In this document: positions 24,331 to 32,444 of the stretch, one piece after another
Position numbering within the stretch: the first letter of the stretch is position 1
How the letters are laid out: each line of letters begins with the position of its first letter
From: DATFVB01 sp963714035
Lineage (GTDB): Bacteria > Acidobacteriota > Thermoanaerobaculia > UBA5066 > DATFVB01
Length of the DNA stretch: 64,000 nucleotides
Reading direction: 5' to 3'
NCBI GenBank assembly: GCA_963714035.1
Contig: OY970224.1
Span: forward strand, 2,046,001-2,110,000
Position numbers and translations under genes: made by a program
Notes under the pieces: model-generated
Database searches by the model: none
Told to the model about the DNA's origin: nothing
What the model saw: only the letters and a program-made list of their open reading frames with translations

Positions 24331-26532
24331 ATGAGAAGGCCGCCTCTCTTCACCTTCGTCCTCGTCGGCCTCGCGGCGGCGTTCTCTCCCGCGGCGCGCG
24401 CGGAGGACCCTCCGCGGCGCCCGAAGATCGGCATCGCGTTCGCCGGTGGCGGAGCCCGAGGCGGAGCGCACGTCGGCGTGCTCAAGGTCCTCGAGCAGAT
24501 GCACATCCCCGTCGACTACGTCGCCGGCACGAGCATCGGCTCGATCGTCGCGGCGCTCTACGCGACCGGGATGTCGCCGGACGAAATGGAGAAGGTCCTC
24601 TCGACGACCAATTGGGACGACGCGCTGCAGGACGACCAGCAGCGGCGCGACCGCCCGTTCCGCGCGAAGGTGGACGACCCGATCTACCTCGTCAAGGCCG
24701 AGCTCGGGTTCAAGAAGCGGAAGCTCGTCCTTCCCGGCGGCCTCGTGAAGGGGCAGAAGCTCGGCTATCTCCTGCGCCGATTCACGCTCCCGGCCTGCGA
24801 GACGACCGATTTCGACCGGCTGCCGATCCCGTTCCGCGCGGTCGCGACCGACATCGTGACGGGCCAGAAGGTCGTTCTCGGGAACGGCGACGTCGCGAAG
24901 GCCGTGCGCGCGAGCATGGCGATTCCCGGCTTCTTCTCTCCCATCGAGCTCGACGGCAAGCTCCTCGTGGACGGGGGAAGCTCCGACAACCTTCCGATCG
25001 ACGTCGTCAGGGCCATGGGAGCCGACATCGTCATCGCGATCGATATCTCGACGCCTCTCGATCCCCGGGAAAAGCTCAACACGTTCCTCTCGATCACCGG
25101 CCAGACGACCGGCTTCCTGACGCGACTGAACGTCCTCGAGCAGATCAAGACGCTGACTCCCCGGGACATCCTCATCACCCCGAATCTCGACGGCATCTCG
25201 ACGCTCTCCTTCTCCGATTTTCCGAAGTCGGTCGGGCGCGGCGAGACGGCCGGCCTCAAGGTCGCCGAGGCGCTCCGCCCGTACGCCGTATCCGAGGCCG
25301 AATATGCCGACTTCCTGAAGAAACAGCGTGTCCCACGCGTTCCGCCCGTGATCGACAAGGTGCGCGTCGAGCCCGTCCCGGGAGTCGACCCGCGCCTGAT
25401 GACCCATCGGGTCCGAAGCGTCCCCGGCCCGCTCCGCTGGGGGACAGTCGAGCACGATCTCGCGAAGCTCTATGAGCTCGAAAAATTCTCGACTGTCGAT
25501 TTTCGCGTTCTCCACGAAGACGGCGGGACGGTCCTCGTCTACGAGGGGGTCGCGAAACCGCCGGCGCCGGATCGGCTGCGGTTCGGCCTCAAGCTCGACA
25601 CCGATTTCGCGGGCGACAGCTCGTTCGGCCTGCGGCTCGGGTTCTACAAGACGTCGCTGAATGCGCTGCAGGCGGAGCTTCGGACGAAGGTCGAGGTGGG
25701 GCTCAAGAACAACCTGCTCCTGGAGTTCTACCAGCCGACCGATTTTCGCGGCCGGTTCTTCGTCTCCCCGTCCGTCGAGCTCGGCCGGGAGACGCAGGAC
25801 CTCTTCCAGGGCGACAACCAGGTCGCCCGGCTCCTCGTGACTTCGTACAGCGGCAACCTCGACGGCGGAATCTCTCTCGGGAACCTCGGCGAGATCCGCG
25901 TCGGCGGCTTCCGCGAGCAGGAGCACATCGAGACCGACATCTTCACCTCCGCCCCGCTCGAGGCGACCGAGAACGTCGCCGGCGGCGAGCTCCACGTGAT
26001 CCTCGACCAGCTCGACAGCGTTTCGTTTCCGCGCGACGGGTGGTTCGCGCGGACCGACGTGCTCCTCGCCGGAAAGGCGCTCGGCGCCGACTGGGAGTAC
26101 GGCAAGATCAGCGGCACCGGGCTCTTCGCGACGAGCTTCCGCAATACGACGATCGTGCCGAGCGTCAAGTTCGACGCCCGCATCGGGCCCGACGCGAGAC
26201 CGTATTTCGACCTCGCGACGGAGGGCGGGTTCCTGAACCTTTCCGGGCTGAGACCCGGCCAGCTCCGGGGCCAGTACGGCGGCATCGCTCGGATCATCGG
26301 CTATCAGCGGCTGGCGCGCTTCAACTCGGTCATCGGGACGGGGGTCTACGCCGGAGGATCGATCGAAACCGGCGGCACCTGGAACAACTCGGTCACGTTC
26401 GAGAAACTGCAGTTCGCGGGAAGCGTGTTCCTCTCGGCGGACACGGTCATCGGGCCGCTCTACCTCGGATACGGACTCGCCGACGGCGGCCACGGGACCG
26501 CATACCTCTCGCTCGGCTTCCCGGTAAATTAG
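24331..26532 (+). CDS. Patatin-like phospholipase fused to Omp85-type barrel
   Basis: This 733-residue protein has a signal peptide, a patatin domain (about 30-310), a short POTRA-like region (about 340-420) and a C-terminal 16-strand-type surface-antigen barrel (about 430-733, ending AYLSLGFPVN). The patatin domain shows GGGARGGAHVGVLKVLE (oxyanion loop), GTSIGS with nucleophile Ser68 and DGGSSDNLP with Asp214. This is the PlpD/type Vd secretion layout, in which a lipase is exported through its own barrel. Release of lipid-derived fatty acids at the outer membrane is plausible. The ATG follows palindrome 6 directly. Confidence 0.9.
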   Translation: MRRPPLFTFVLVGLAAAFSPAARAEDPPRRPKIGIAFAGGGARGGAHVGVLKVLEQMHIPVDYVAGTSIGSIVAALYATGMSPDEMEKVLSTTNWDDALQDDQQRRDRPFRAKVDDPIYLVKAELGFKKRKLVLPGGLVKGQKLGYLLRRFTLPACETTDFDRLPIPFRAVATDIVTGQKVVLGNGDVAKAVRASMAIPGFFSPIELDGKLLVDGGSSDNLPIDVVRAMGADIVIAIDISTPLDPREKLNTFLSITGQTTGFLTRLNVLEQIKTLTPRDILITPNLDGISTLSFSDFPKSVGRGETAGLKVAEALRPYAVSEAEYADFLKKQRVPRVPPVIDKVRVEPVPGVDPRLMTHRVRSVPGPLRWGTVEHDLAKLYELEKFSTVDFRVLHEDGGTVLVYEGVAKPPAPDRLRFGLKLDTDFAGDSSFGLRLGFYKTSLNALQAELRTKVEVGLKNNLLLEFYQPTDFRGRFFVSPSVELGRETQDLFQGDNQVARLLVTSYSGNLDGGISLGNLGEIRVGGFREQEHIETDIFTSAPLEATENVAGGELHVILDQLDSVSFPRDGWFARTDVLLAGKALGADWEYGKISGTGLFATSFRNTTIVPSVKFDARIGPDARPYFDLATEGGFLNLSGLRPGQLRGQYGGIARIIGYQRLARFNSVIGTGVYAGGSIETGGTWNNSVTFEKLQFAGSVFLSADTVIGPLYLGYGLADGGHGTAYLSLGFPVN

Positions 26533-26547
26533 AAATCGCCGGCGCGG

Positions 26548-26644
26548 CGATGCATCGAGCCGGACGGGCGCGTGCGTCCCGTGTCGCGCTCCGACGTACG
26601 TTTCAGTACGCCTGCGCGCGCCCCGGGGCCACCCGCATCCCGTC
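26548..26644 (+). repeat. Structured 3'-end element, copy 2
   Basis: The copy begins about 16 bases after the patatin stop codon and holds the same GATGCATCGAGC start and CCCGCATCCCGTC end as copies 1 and 3. The inner stem here is CGTAC (26595-26599) with GTACG (26606-26610), a compensatory change relative to the other copies. The outer stem is partly degenerate. The remaining 26645-26760 stretch shows no gene. Confidence 0.65.
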
Positions 26645-26762
26645 GGGCTCGCGCCTCGCCTCGCCTTCAGGTTGTCGCCAATCGAAAGGCGACTCGGCCT
26701 CATCATCGATTAGGAGGAGTCCCCCTCGGGATGGCGTCGGCCGTCGAAAATGGTAACCGGCT

Positions 26763-27005
26763 TTGGTGGGGCGCCGCAGCGGTCGAGCCGAGAAGGCGAG
26801 CCGCGGAGGTCAGATCGCGGAAAGTGTGAGCGCATAGCGCGCGTTTCCATGCGCGCGGCGCGCTCTCTCCTGAGCGAAGCGAAGGACCTACAACCCGGCA
26901 GATCCTTCGTCGCTGCGCTCCTCAGGATGACATTTTTCCAGAGGTCTGCGATCTGGGAGGCCGCAGCGTTCCAGCCGCGTAGCGACGCGCCCCTCGGCCG
27001 ACGGT
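26763..27005. repeat. Composite dispersed repeat, copy A
   Basis: This stretch combines GGGGCGCCGCAGCGGTCGAGCC, AAGGCGAGCCGCGGAGGTCAG and ATCGCGGAAAGT (26763-26826), an embedded TCCTGAGCG...GATCCTTCGTCGCTGCGC hairpin repeat (about 26866-26932), and CGATCTGGGAGGCCG...CTCGGCCGACGG (26948-27003). The outer two parts recur in the same order at 36285-36517 without the hairpin and with a different insertion. No gene is evident. Confidence 0.6.
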
Positions 27006-27305
27006 TTATTGCGGCGGCGGCGGAGCCGGATGTCCCTGCCCGCACCGGTAGGCTTCCCCGTGCATCCAGAGCCCTTGATCGCCCGGCCCACGGGAGAGAA
27101 GAAGGGTATCGCCGCCCCGGTCCCGGACTTCCGCGCCCATCCGACGCACGGCCTCGTCGTTTCCCAGCGAGCGCTCGGACGAGACGAGCCCGATGTACGA
27201 ACAGTGGGCGGTGGCGTGCGCATCCTCGGTGACGTGAACGTCCGGAACCGCCGAGGCGCACGCGGTGAGAAGCCCCAGGGCGGCGGCCAGAATCGCGAGT
27301 CTCAT
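27006..27305 (-). CDS. Small lipoprotein, DUF4156-like
   Basis: This 99-residue protein starts at the ATG at 27305. MRLAILAAALGLLTACASA is a lipoprotein signal (lipobox LTAC). The mature part, VHVTEDAHATAHCSYIGLVSSERSLGNDEAVRRMGAEVRDRGGDTLLLSRGPGDQ, has the pattern of DUF4156-type lipoproteins, including two conserved cysteines (C-S-Y-I and YRCGQ). It ends in a Pro-rich tail. It is divergent from the SYLF gene and seems to share palindrome 7, with a -10-like box on the minus side. Confidence 0.75.
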   Translation of the reverse strand: MRLAILAAALGLLTACASAVPDVHVTEDAHATAHCSYIGLVSSERSLGNDEAVRRMGAEVRDRGGDTLLLSRGPGDQGLWMHGEAYRCGQGHPAPPPPQ

Positions 27306-27333
27306 TCTTCCTCCCGCACGTGCGGTCTCGAGA

Positions 27334-27407
27334 AGACTACCCCCGGCGCCCCGCCTCGTCCCTGAGACCAAGGTCCTATAGAAAGCTCCCGGGTGGCCCG
27401 CTACCGT
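27334..27407. promoter_or_regulatory. Regulon palindrome 7, apparently bidirectional
   Basis: The core is AGACCAAGGTCC (27365-27376). On the plus side TACCGT (27402-27407) begins 26 bases after the core, for the SYLF gene. On the minus side TAGTCT (27339-27334) begins 26 bases beyond the other edge, for the lipoprotein gene. This is the only site where both directions fit. Confidence 0.75.
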
Positions 27408-27493
27408 CGTCTTGCCGCGACGCGTCTGCGGACGCGCCGGGCCGCGAGCAGAAGTGACCCCCTCGCGGAACCGTTTTAGAGAAGGAGATCGAA

Positions 27494-28156
27494 ATGTTCA
27501 GAACCCGATCGTTCATCGCCGCTGCCCTCGCGGTCGTCTGCGCCACGTCGACCGCCTCCGTCTTCGCCGCCGACCGGCGGGAGGACCAGGAGCTCGTCGT
27601 TCAGGCGCGCCAGACCTACGACCGCTTCGTCCAGGATCCCGACTTCTCGTGGATCCGGAAGAACCGGCAGAAGGCGCTCGCCTACGTCATCGTTCCGAAG
27701 GTCGTCAAGGCGGCCTTCATCATCGGCGGCTCGGGCGGACACGCCGTTCTCGTCGTCAAGGGCGACAAGGGATGGATGGGGCCGGCCTTCTACAACATCG
27801 GAACCGGCAGCGCCGGGCTGCAAGTGGGGATCTCGAACATGGAAGGGATCATGTTCTGCATGACGAAGAAGGGGCTCGATTCCCTGATGACGAGCTCGAT
27901 GAAGTTCGGCGCCGACGCGAGTGTCGCCATCGGCCCGGTCGGCTCGGGTGTCGCGGGCGACGCGGATTTCGTCGTGTTCATGCGGTCGAAGGGCGCCTAT
28001 GCCGGAGGGAGCGTCAACGGGTCGGTCGTCTCCCCGTCGAAGGACCTCAACGAGGCACACTACGGGCCCGGCACGACCGCCATCGACATCGTCGTCCGGG
28101 GGACCGCGCCGAAGGTCAAGGAAGACGCGCCCCTCCTCGCCGCGGTCGCGAAGTAA
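27494..28156 (+). CDS. Exported SYLF-domain (Ysc84) lipid-binding protein
   Basis: This 220-residue protein has a signal peptide (cleavage after SVFA) and the SYLF domain: DPDFSWIRKNRQKALAYVIVPKVVKAAFIIGGSGGHAVLVVKGDKGWMGPAFYNIGTGSAGLQVGISNMEGIMFCMTKKGLDSLM, AVGPVG-like ASVAIGPVGSGVAGDADFVVF, SKGAYAGGSVNGSVVSP. SYLF proteins bind phosphoinositides or other lipids in eukaryotes; bacterial ones are exported and stress linked. AGGAG precedes the ATG. It is the first gene of a two-gene unit with a porin. Confidence 0.92.
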   Translation: MFRTRSFIAAALAVVCATSTASVFAADRREDQELVVQARQTYDRFVQDPDFSWIRKNRQKALAYVIVPKVVKAAFIIGGSGGHAVLVVKGDKGWMGPAFYNIGTGSAGLQVGISNMEGIMFCMTKKGLDSLMTSSMKFGADASVAIGPVGSGVAGDADFVVFMRSKGAYAGGSVNGSVVSPSKDLNEAHYGPGTTAIDIVVRGTAPKVKEDAPLLAAVAK

Positions 28157-28190
28157 GGGCGCCGACCCCGATCGCGGGCTCGGAGAAGAA

Positions 28191-29579
28191 GTGCTCACGG
28201 TGTTGAAGCTGAGGAACTCTTCGGATCCCCGAGCCCCGCGAGGGCTCCCCGTCCTTGCAGCGGTCCTGCTGGCCGCGCTCCTGGTTCCGGTCTCGCTTCC
28301 GGCCGCGGAACCGGCGAATTTCCTCGGCTTGCCGGGGGAGACGGTCGAGTCTCCCTCCGCGGACGCGCCGCCGCCGAGCATGGAGGAGCAGGCGCCCGTC
28401 GACGACGACTCGATCGACGCGGCCGAGTCCGACATGCCGAAGGAATTACCGAAGCGCCGGCTCGTGAAGTGGAACCATTACGAAGGCCCCAACTTCACCT
28501 TCAAGTTCGGCATGAACGCCATGTACGACTTCGCGACGTACTCTCAGGACGCCAAAAGCGAGGAACAGGTCGGCGATCTCGGCAGCTCGGGGAAATGGCG
28601 CGACTTTCGTTTCGTTGCCTCGGGGACATTCCCGAAAAACAAGCGGGGGATCACGTGGAAGGCCGGGTACATGTACGACGGCGTCTCCGGGAAGTGGCTC
28701 GTGCGGGAGACCGGTTTCGTCATCCCCGCACCCGAGATCTGGGGCTACGTGTTCGTCGGACGCACCAAAGAGGGATTCTCCATGTTGAAGCACATGACGG
28801 GAATCTCGATCTGGGGTCTGGAACGTTTCCCGATCCTGGACGCCACCATTCCCATCATGGCCGACGGAATCCGCTGGATGGGATACCTGCCGAAGGCGGG
28901 CCTCGTCTGGAACCTCGGCTATTTCAACGAAACGATGGTCGGCTCGCGCCACTATCCCTACTACGATCACCAGTACGTCACCCGCGTCGCGTGGCTGCCG
29001 TTTCTCAACGAGAAAAGCCTCCTGCACCTCGGTCTCAATCTCCGATACGGCGATCCGACCGACAACAAGACGCAGCTGAAATCGAAGCCGGAATCGACGA
29101 CCGCTCCCAATTACCTCGACACCGGCGTTTTCGCCGCGCGTCACACGGAGATGATCGGGCCCGAGGTGTACTACCGCGACGGGCCGCTCATGCTCGGATC
29201 CGAGTACTACTGGATGAAGACGCTTTCCGAGCAGGGGGACCATTCGTTCCAGGGCGGAGGCGTCACGGCGACGTATGTTCTCACCGGCGAAACACGCGGC
29301 TACATCACCCGCGGCGGGACTATGGGATTCCTGAACCCGCGGCGATCGGTCTTCGAAGGGGGCACGGGCGCGGTCGAGGCCGTGTTGACCTTCACGTACA
29401 CGGACACCGACAGCGGCTCGGTCCAGGGAGGCCGCCTGTGGAGAGTCTCGCCGTTGCTCGGCTGGTATCTCTCCGACAACCTCCGATGGACGGTCGGCTA
29501 CGGCTACGGCGAGCTCGACCGCTTCGGCAAGCGCGGCGCGACCCAGTTCTACCAGAGCCGGCTCCATTTCATGTTCTGA
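28191..29579 (+). CDS. Outer-membrane porin, phosphate-selective-porin-like
   Basis: The 462-residue protein starts at GTG 28191, which has GGAG five bases upstream, and follows the SYLF gene by 34 bases. It has a signal peptide (residues about 10-38), an acidic linker and a barrel of alternating strands: NFTFKFGMNAMYDFATYSQDA, WRDFRFVASGTFPKNKRGITWKAGYMYDGVSGKWLVRETGFVIP, WGYVFVGRTKEGFSMLKHMTGISIW, VTRVAWLPFLNEKSLLHLGLNLRYGDP and the terminal Phe (LHFMF). This is the OprO/OprP-type porin superfamily. The substrate cannot be told from sequence. Confidence 0.82.
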   Translation: MLTVLKLRNSSDPRAPRGLPVLAAVLLAALLVPVSLPAAEPANFLGLPGETVESPSADAPPPSMEEQAPVDDDSIDAAESDMPKELPKRRLVKWNHYEGPNFTFKFGMNAMYDFATYSQDAKSEEQVGDLGSSGKWRDFRFVASGTFPKNKRGITWKAGYMYDGVSGKWLVRETGFVIPAPEIWGYVFVGRTKEGFSMLKHMTGISIWGLERFPILDATIPIMADGIRWMGYLPKAGLVWNLGYFNETMVGSRHYPYYDHQYVTRVAWLPFLNEKSLLHLGLNLRYGDPTDNKTQLKSKPESTTAPNYLDTGVFAARHTEMIGPEVYYRDGPLMLGSEYYWMKTLSEQGDHSFQGGGVTATYVLTGETRGYITRGGTMGFLNPRRSVFEGGTGAVEAVLTFTYTDTDSGSVQGGRLWRVSPLLGWYLSDNLRWTVGYGYGELDRFGKRGATQFYQSRLHFMF

Positions 29580-29643
29580 GCTCCGGGAAGGAGCGGCGAT
29601 CCGGGCCCGATTCTTAATGTAGAGAAACGCACCGAGCTCCATA

Positions 29644-29686
29644 GGACCAAGGTCCAATTGTTCATCGGAGGAGCATCCCGTACCGT
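29644..29686 (+). promoter_or_regulatory. Regulon palindrome 8 and -10 of six-gene operon
   Basis: The core is a perfect GGACCAAGGTCC (29644-29655) in the flank ATA-core-AATTG; the -10-like TACCGT (29681-29686) begins 26 bases after the core. The predicted leader to the ATG at 29774 is about 80 bases. Confidence 0.85.
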
Positions 29687-29773
29687 CAGCGACGTGAATC
29701 AAACATCGCGAAGATCGTGCCCGGGCCAAGCGATCGAGGCAGGAAATACGTTTCGTCGAGGAGATATCGCGAA

Positions 29774-31357
29774 ATGAAATCGATCGGAACAAAGGCTTCC
29801 TTCGCCGCGTTCATCGTCACTTCCGTGGCTGCCGGAGCGCTCTTCGCCCAGGAAACCCCGCCGCCTCCTCCCCCGAAAGTTCGCACGGTCGTGTGCGAGT
29901 CGAAGAGCGGCGAACGACAGCACTGTTCGGCGGACACCTCGAAGGGAGTGGCTCTCGTGCGGACGCTTTCGAACGTCGCCCCCTGCCTGCTCGGAAAGAC
30001 CTGGGGGTACGACGACACCGGCATCTGGGTGACGGACGGCTGTTCGGCCGAGTTCCTTCCGGGACAGGAGCTGAAGCTCGACACGAACCCCGCGGCGAGC
30101 CCGAGCGCGAACGGCGCGACGACGGAGACGGCCGGGTCCCAGACGGCGGAAGAAAAAAAGAAGTTTCTGGAGCACATCCCGAACATCGGCTTTCGGCTCT
30201 TCGAAGGGGAAGACGGGCAGATGTACCTGCGGCTGTTCACCTACGTGCGCTATTTGAATCAGAAAGGGCTCGATCCCACTTATACGGACTATTTCGGGAA
30301 CACCCACGACGTGAAGCAGCGCCAGGACATCCAGATCCAGAAGGTTTTCATGCCGTTTTCCGGCTGGTTCCTCACCCCGAAGTTTCGCTATTACCTGTAC
30401 GTCTGGTCTTCGAACGCTTCGCAAGGCGATCCCGCGCAGGTCGTCGCCGCCGGCAACATCAGCTACACGTTCAACAAGCATTTCACCCTCGGGGGAGGAA
30501 TCACGTCCCTCCCGTCCGTGCGGAGCACCGAAGGCCAGTTCCCCTACTGGCTCAGCGTGGACAGCCGCCTGACGGCGGACGAGTTCTTCCGAGGCTCGTA
30601 CACCGAAGGCTTTTGGCTGAAGGGCTCGATCGTGGACGGGCTCAACTACAACGCCATGATCGCGACCAACCTGAGCATCCTCGGAGTGAGCGCTTCCCAG
30701 CTCGACAACGGCCTGAACACCACTTCCATCGGGGTCAACTGGCTGCCGACGACCAAGGAGAACGGTCTCTTCGGCACGTTCGGCGACTACGACAACCATC
30801 AGACGGTGGCGACACGATTGGGGGCCCACTTCACCCACAGCCGGGAGGATAAGCAGAGCCAGCCGGGCACGGATGCGGTCGAGAACTCGCAGATCCGCCT
30901 GACGGACGGGAGCGTCGTCTTCACGCCCGATCTTTTCGGCCCGGGCATCAGCGTCGAGCGCGTGACCTACGAGATGTCGAGCGTCGACGCAGGGATCAAA
31001 TACAAGGGCTTCTCGCTCGAAGGCGAGTATTACTGGCGATGGCTCTCGAACTTCACCGGAACGAACACTCAGGGCCTCAAAGACGTCAACGACCACGGCT
31101 ACCAGCTCCAGTCCTCCGCCATGGTCGTTCCCGACTATGTCCAGATGTACCTGAGCGGCTCGCAGATCCTCGGCCGCTACGGAGATGCGTCGGAAGTTCG
31201 GGCGGGGGTGAACTGGTATTTCATGGGAAAGCGCGGCCTCCGGTTCAACGCCGAGTGGCTCCATCTGAACCATTGCCCGGTGGGGTACACGGCGGTGCCC
31301 TATCCCGTCGGCGGCAACGGAGACGTCTTCCACACCAACGTCGAGATGCAGTTCTGA
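29774..31357 (+). CDS. DUF3011 domain fused to an outer-membrane porin
   Basis: This 527-residue protein has a signal peptide, a DUF3011 domain (about 35-100; VVCESKSGERQHCSADTSKGVALVRTLSNVAPCLLGKTWGYDDTGIWVTDGCSAEFLPG with four cysteines), a linker, and a porin barrel of about 380 residues: MYLRLFTYVRYLNQKGLDP, FSGWFLTPKFRYYLYVWSSNASQGDPAQ, YTFNKHFTLGGGITSLPSVRSTEG and a terminal Phe (NVEMQF). DUF3011 is a disulfide-rich module of unknown ligand. The fusion suggests a periplasmic or pore-mouth cap. First gene of the operon ending with carbonic anhydrase. Confidence 0.85.
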   Translation: MKSIGTKASFAAFIVTSVAAGALFAQETPPPPPPKVRTVVCESKSGERQHCSADTSKGVALVRTLSNVAPCLLGKTWGYDDTGIWVTDGCSAEFLPGQELKLDTNPAASPSANGATTETAGSQTAEEKKKFLEHIPNIGFRLFEGEDGQMYLRLFTYVRYLNQKGLDPTYTDYFGNTHDVKQRQDIQIQKVFMPFSGWFLTPKFRYYLYVWSSNASQGDPAQVVAAGNISYTFNKHFTLGGGITSLPSVRSTEGQFPYWLSVDSRLTADEFFRGSYTEGFWLKGSIVDGLNYNAMIATNLSILGVSASQLDNGLNTTSIGVNWLPTTKENGLFGTFGDYDNHQTVATRLGAHFTHSREDKQSQPGTDAVENSQIRLTDGSVVFTPDLFGPGISVERVTYEMSSVDAGIKYKGFSLEGEYYWRWLSNFTGTNTQGLKDVNDHGYQLQSSAMVVPDYVQMYLSGSQILGRYGDASEVRAGVNWYFMGKRGLRFNAEWLHLNHCPVGYTAVPYPVGGNGDVFHTNVEMQF

Positions 31358-31367
31358 AGCCGCATTC

Positions 31368-32444
31368 ATGAATTCACCTCTCCGCCCGTCGCTCATCGGA
31401 CTCACGCTCTTCTTCGCCGCAGGCCGGGCATTCGCCGCCGATCCTTCCGCGTGCAAGTACAGCGACTCGCACTTTCACCTGACGAACTACGTCCAGGAAG
31501 GAACGGATCTGAAGGACTACGTGCGCATCATGGGAGACACCGTCTGCCGTTCGACGGTCTTCGGTCTCCCGCTCCAGCAGATGTGGTCTTACGCGAACAC
31601 CGGGGACTACGCGCCGACCTACTACCTGCAGACCGACGCGCCCCTCTACTACTACTCCTTCACGGACGCCGCGATCGCGATGGCCTATCGGTCTCTTCCG
31701 CCCGAGGCGCAGGCGCGCCTCGACCCGATGATCACGGGCTTCAACCCCGCCGACATGTACGCGGCGGACCACATCAAGCGCGTGCTCCGGACGTTCCCGG
31801 GAGTCTTCTCGGGAATCGGCGAGTTCACGATCCACAAGGAGTTCGTCTCCGGGAAGATCGCCGGCGGCCCGGCCTCGCTGAAGGACCCGGCGCTCGACCG
31901 GATCTTCGACACGGCGGCCGCGATCGGTCTCGTCGTGATCCTCCACAACGACGCCGACGTGCCCTTTCCGAAGCCGAACCAGGATCCGTATCTCATCACC
32001 CAGCTCCGCGCGCTCTTCTCGCGGCACCCGAACACGACGATCATCTGGGCCCACGCGGGAGTCGGGCGGATCGTCCGGCCGGTGAAGGACCACCTCGCCA
32101 TGCTCGACCGGGCGCTCGCCGACCCGTCGCTGTCGCACGTCTGCATCGACATCTCATGGAGCGAGACGGCGAAGTACATCACCTCGACTCCCGAGACGGT
32201 CGCCGCGGCCGCCGCGCTCATCAACAAGTACCCGGATCGCTTCCTCTTCGGCACGGACGAGGTCGCCCCGGCGAGCATCGCTCCCCTGCTCGCGGTCTAC
32301 GACGCGTACGCGCCCCTCTGGAGCGCGCTCACCCCGGAAACGAGCCGGAAGGTCCGGATCGGGAACTATCAACGGCTGTTCGATGCCGCGCGCGTGAAAG
32401 TGCGCGCGTGGGAAGAAGCGGATCAGAAAGGACGGGCACACTGA
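31368..32444 (+). CDS. Exported amidohydrolase-family metal hydrolase
   Basis: This 358-residue protein has a signal peptide (cleavage after GRAFA) and a TIM-barrel hydrolase of the Amidohydro_2 group. Metal ligands are DSHFH near the start, H in VVILHNDAD, H in TIIWAHAGVGR and D in FLFGTDEVAP. The substrate is unknown; relatives include lactonases and decarboxylases. Its stop codon overlaps the start of the DcaP gene (TGATG), so translation is coupled. Confidence 0.85.
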   Translation: MNSPLRPSLIGLTLFFAAGRAFAADPSACKYSDSHFHLTNYVQEGTDLKDYVRIMGDTVCRSTVFGLPLQQMWSYANTGDYAPTYYLQTDAPLYYYSFTDAAIAMAYRSLPPEAQARLDPMITGFNPADMYAADHIKRVLRTFPGVFSGIGEFTIHKEFVSGKIAGGPASLKDPALDRIFDTAAAIGLVVILHNDADVPFPKPNQDPYLITQLRALFSRHPNTTIIWAHAGVGRIVRPVKDHLAMLDRALADPSLSHVCIDISWSETAKYITSTPETVAAAAALINKYPDRFLFGTDEVAPASIAPLLAVYDAYAPLWSALTPETSRKVRIGNYQRLFDAARVKVRAWEEADQKGRAH

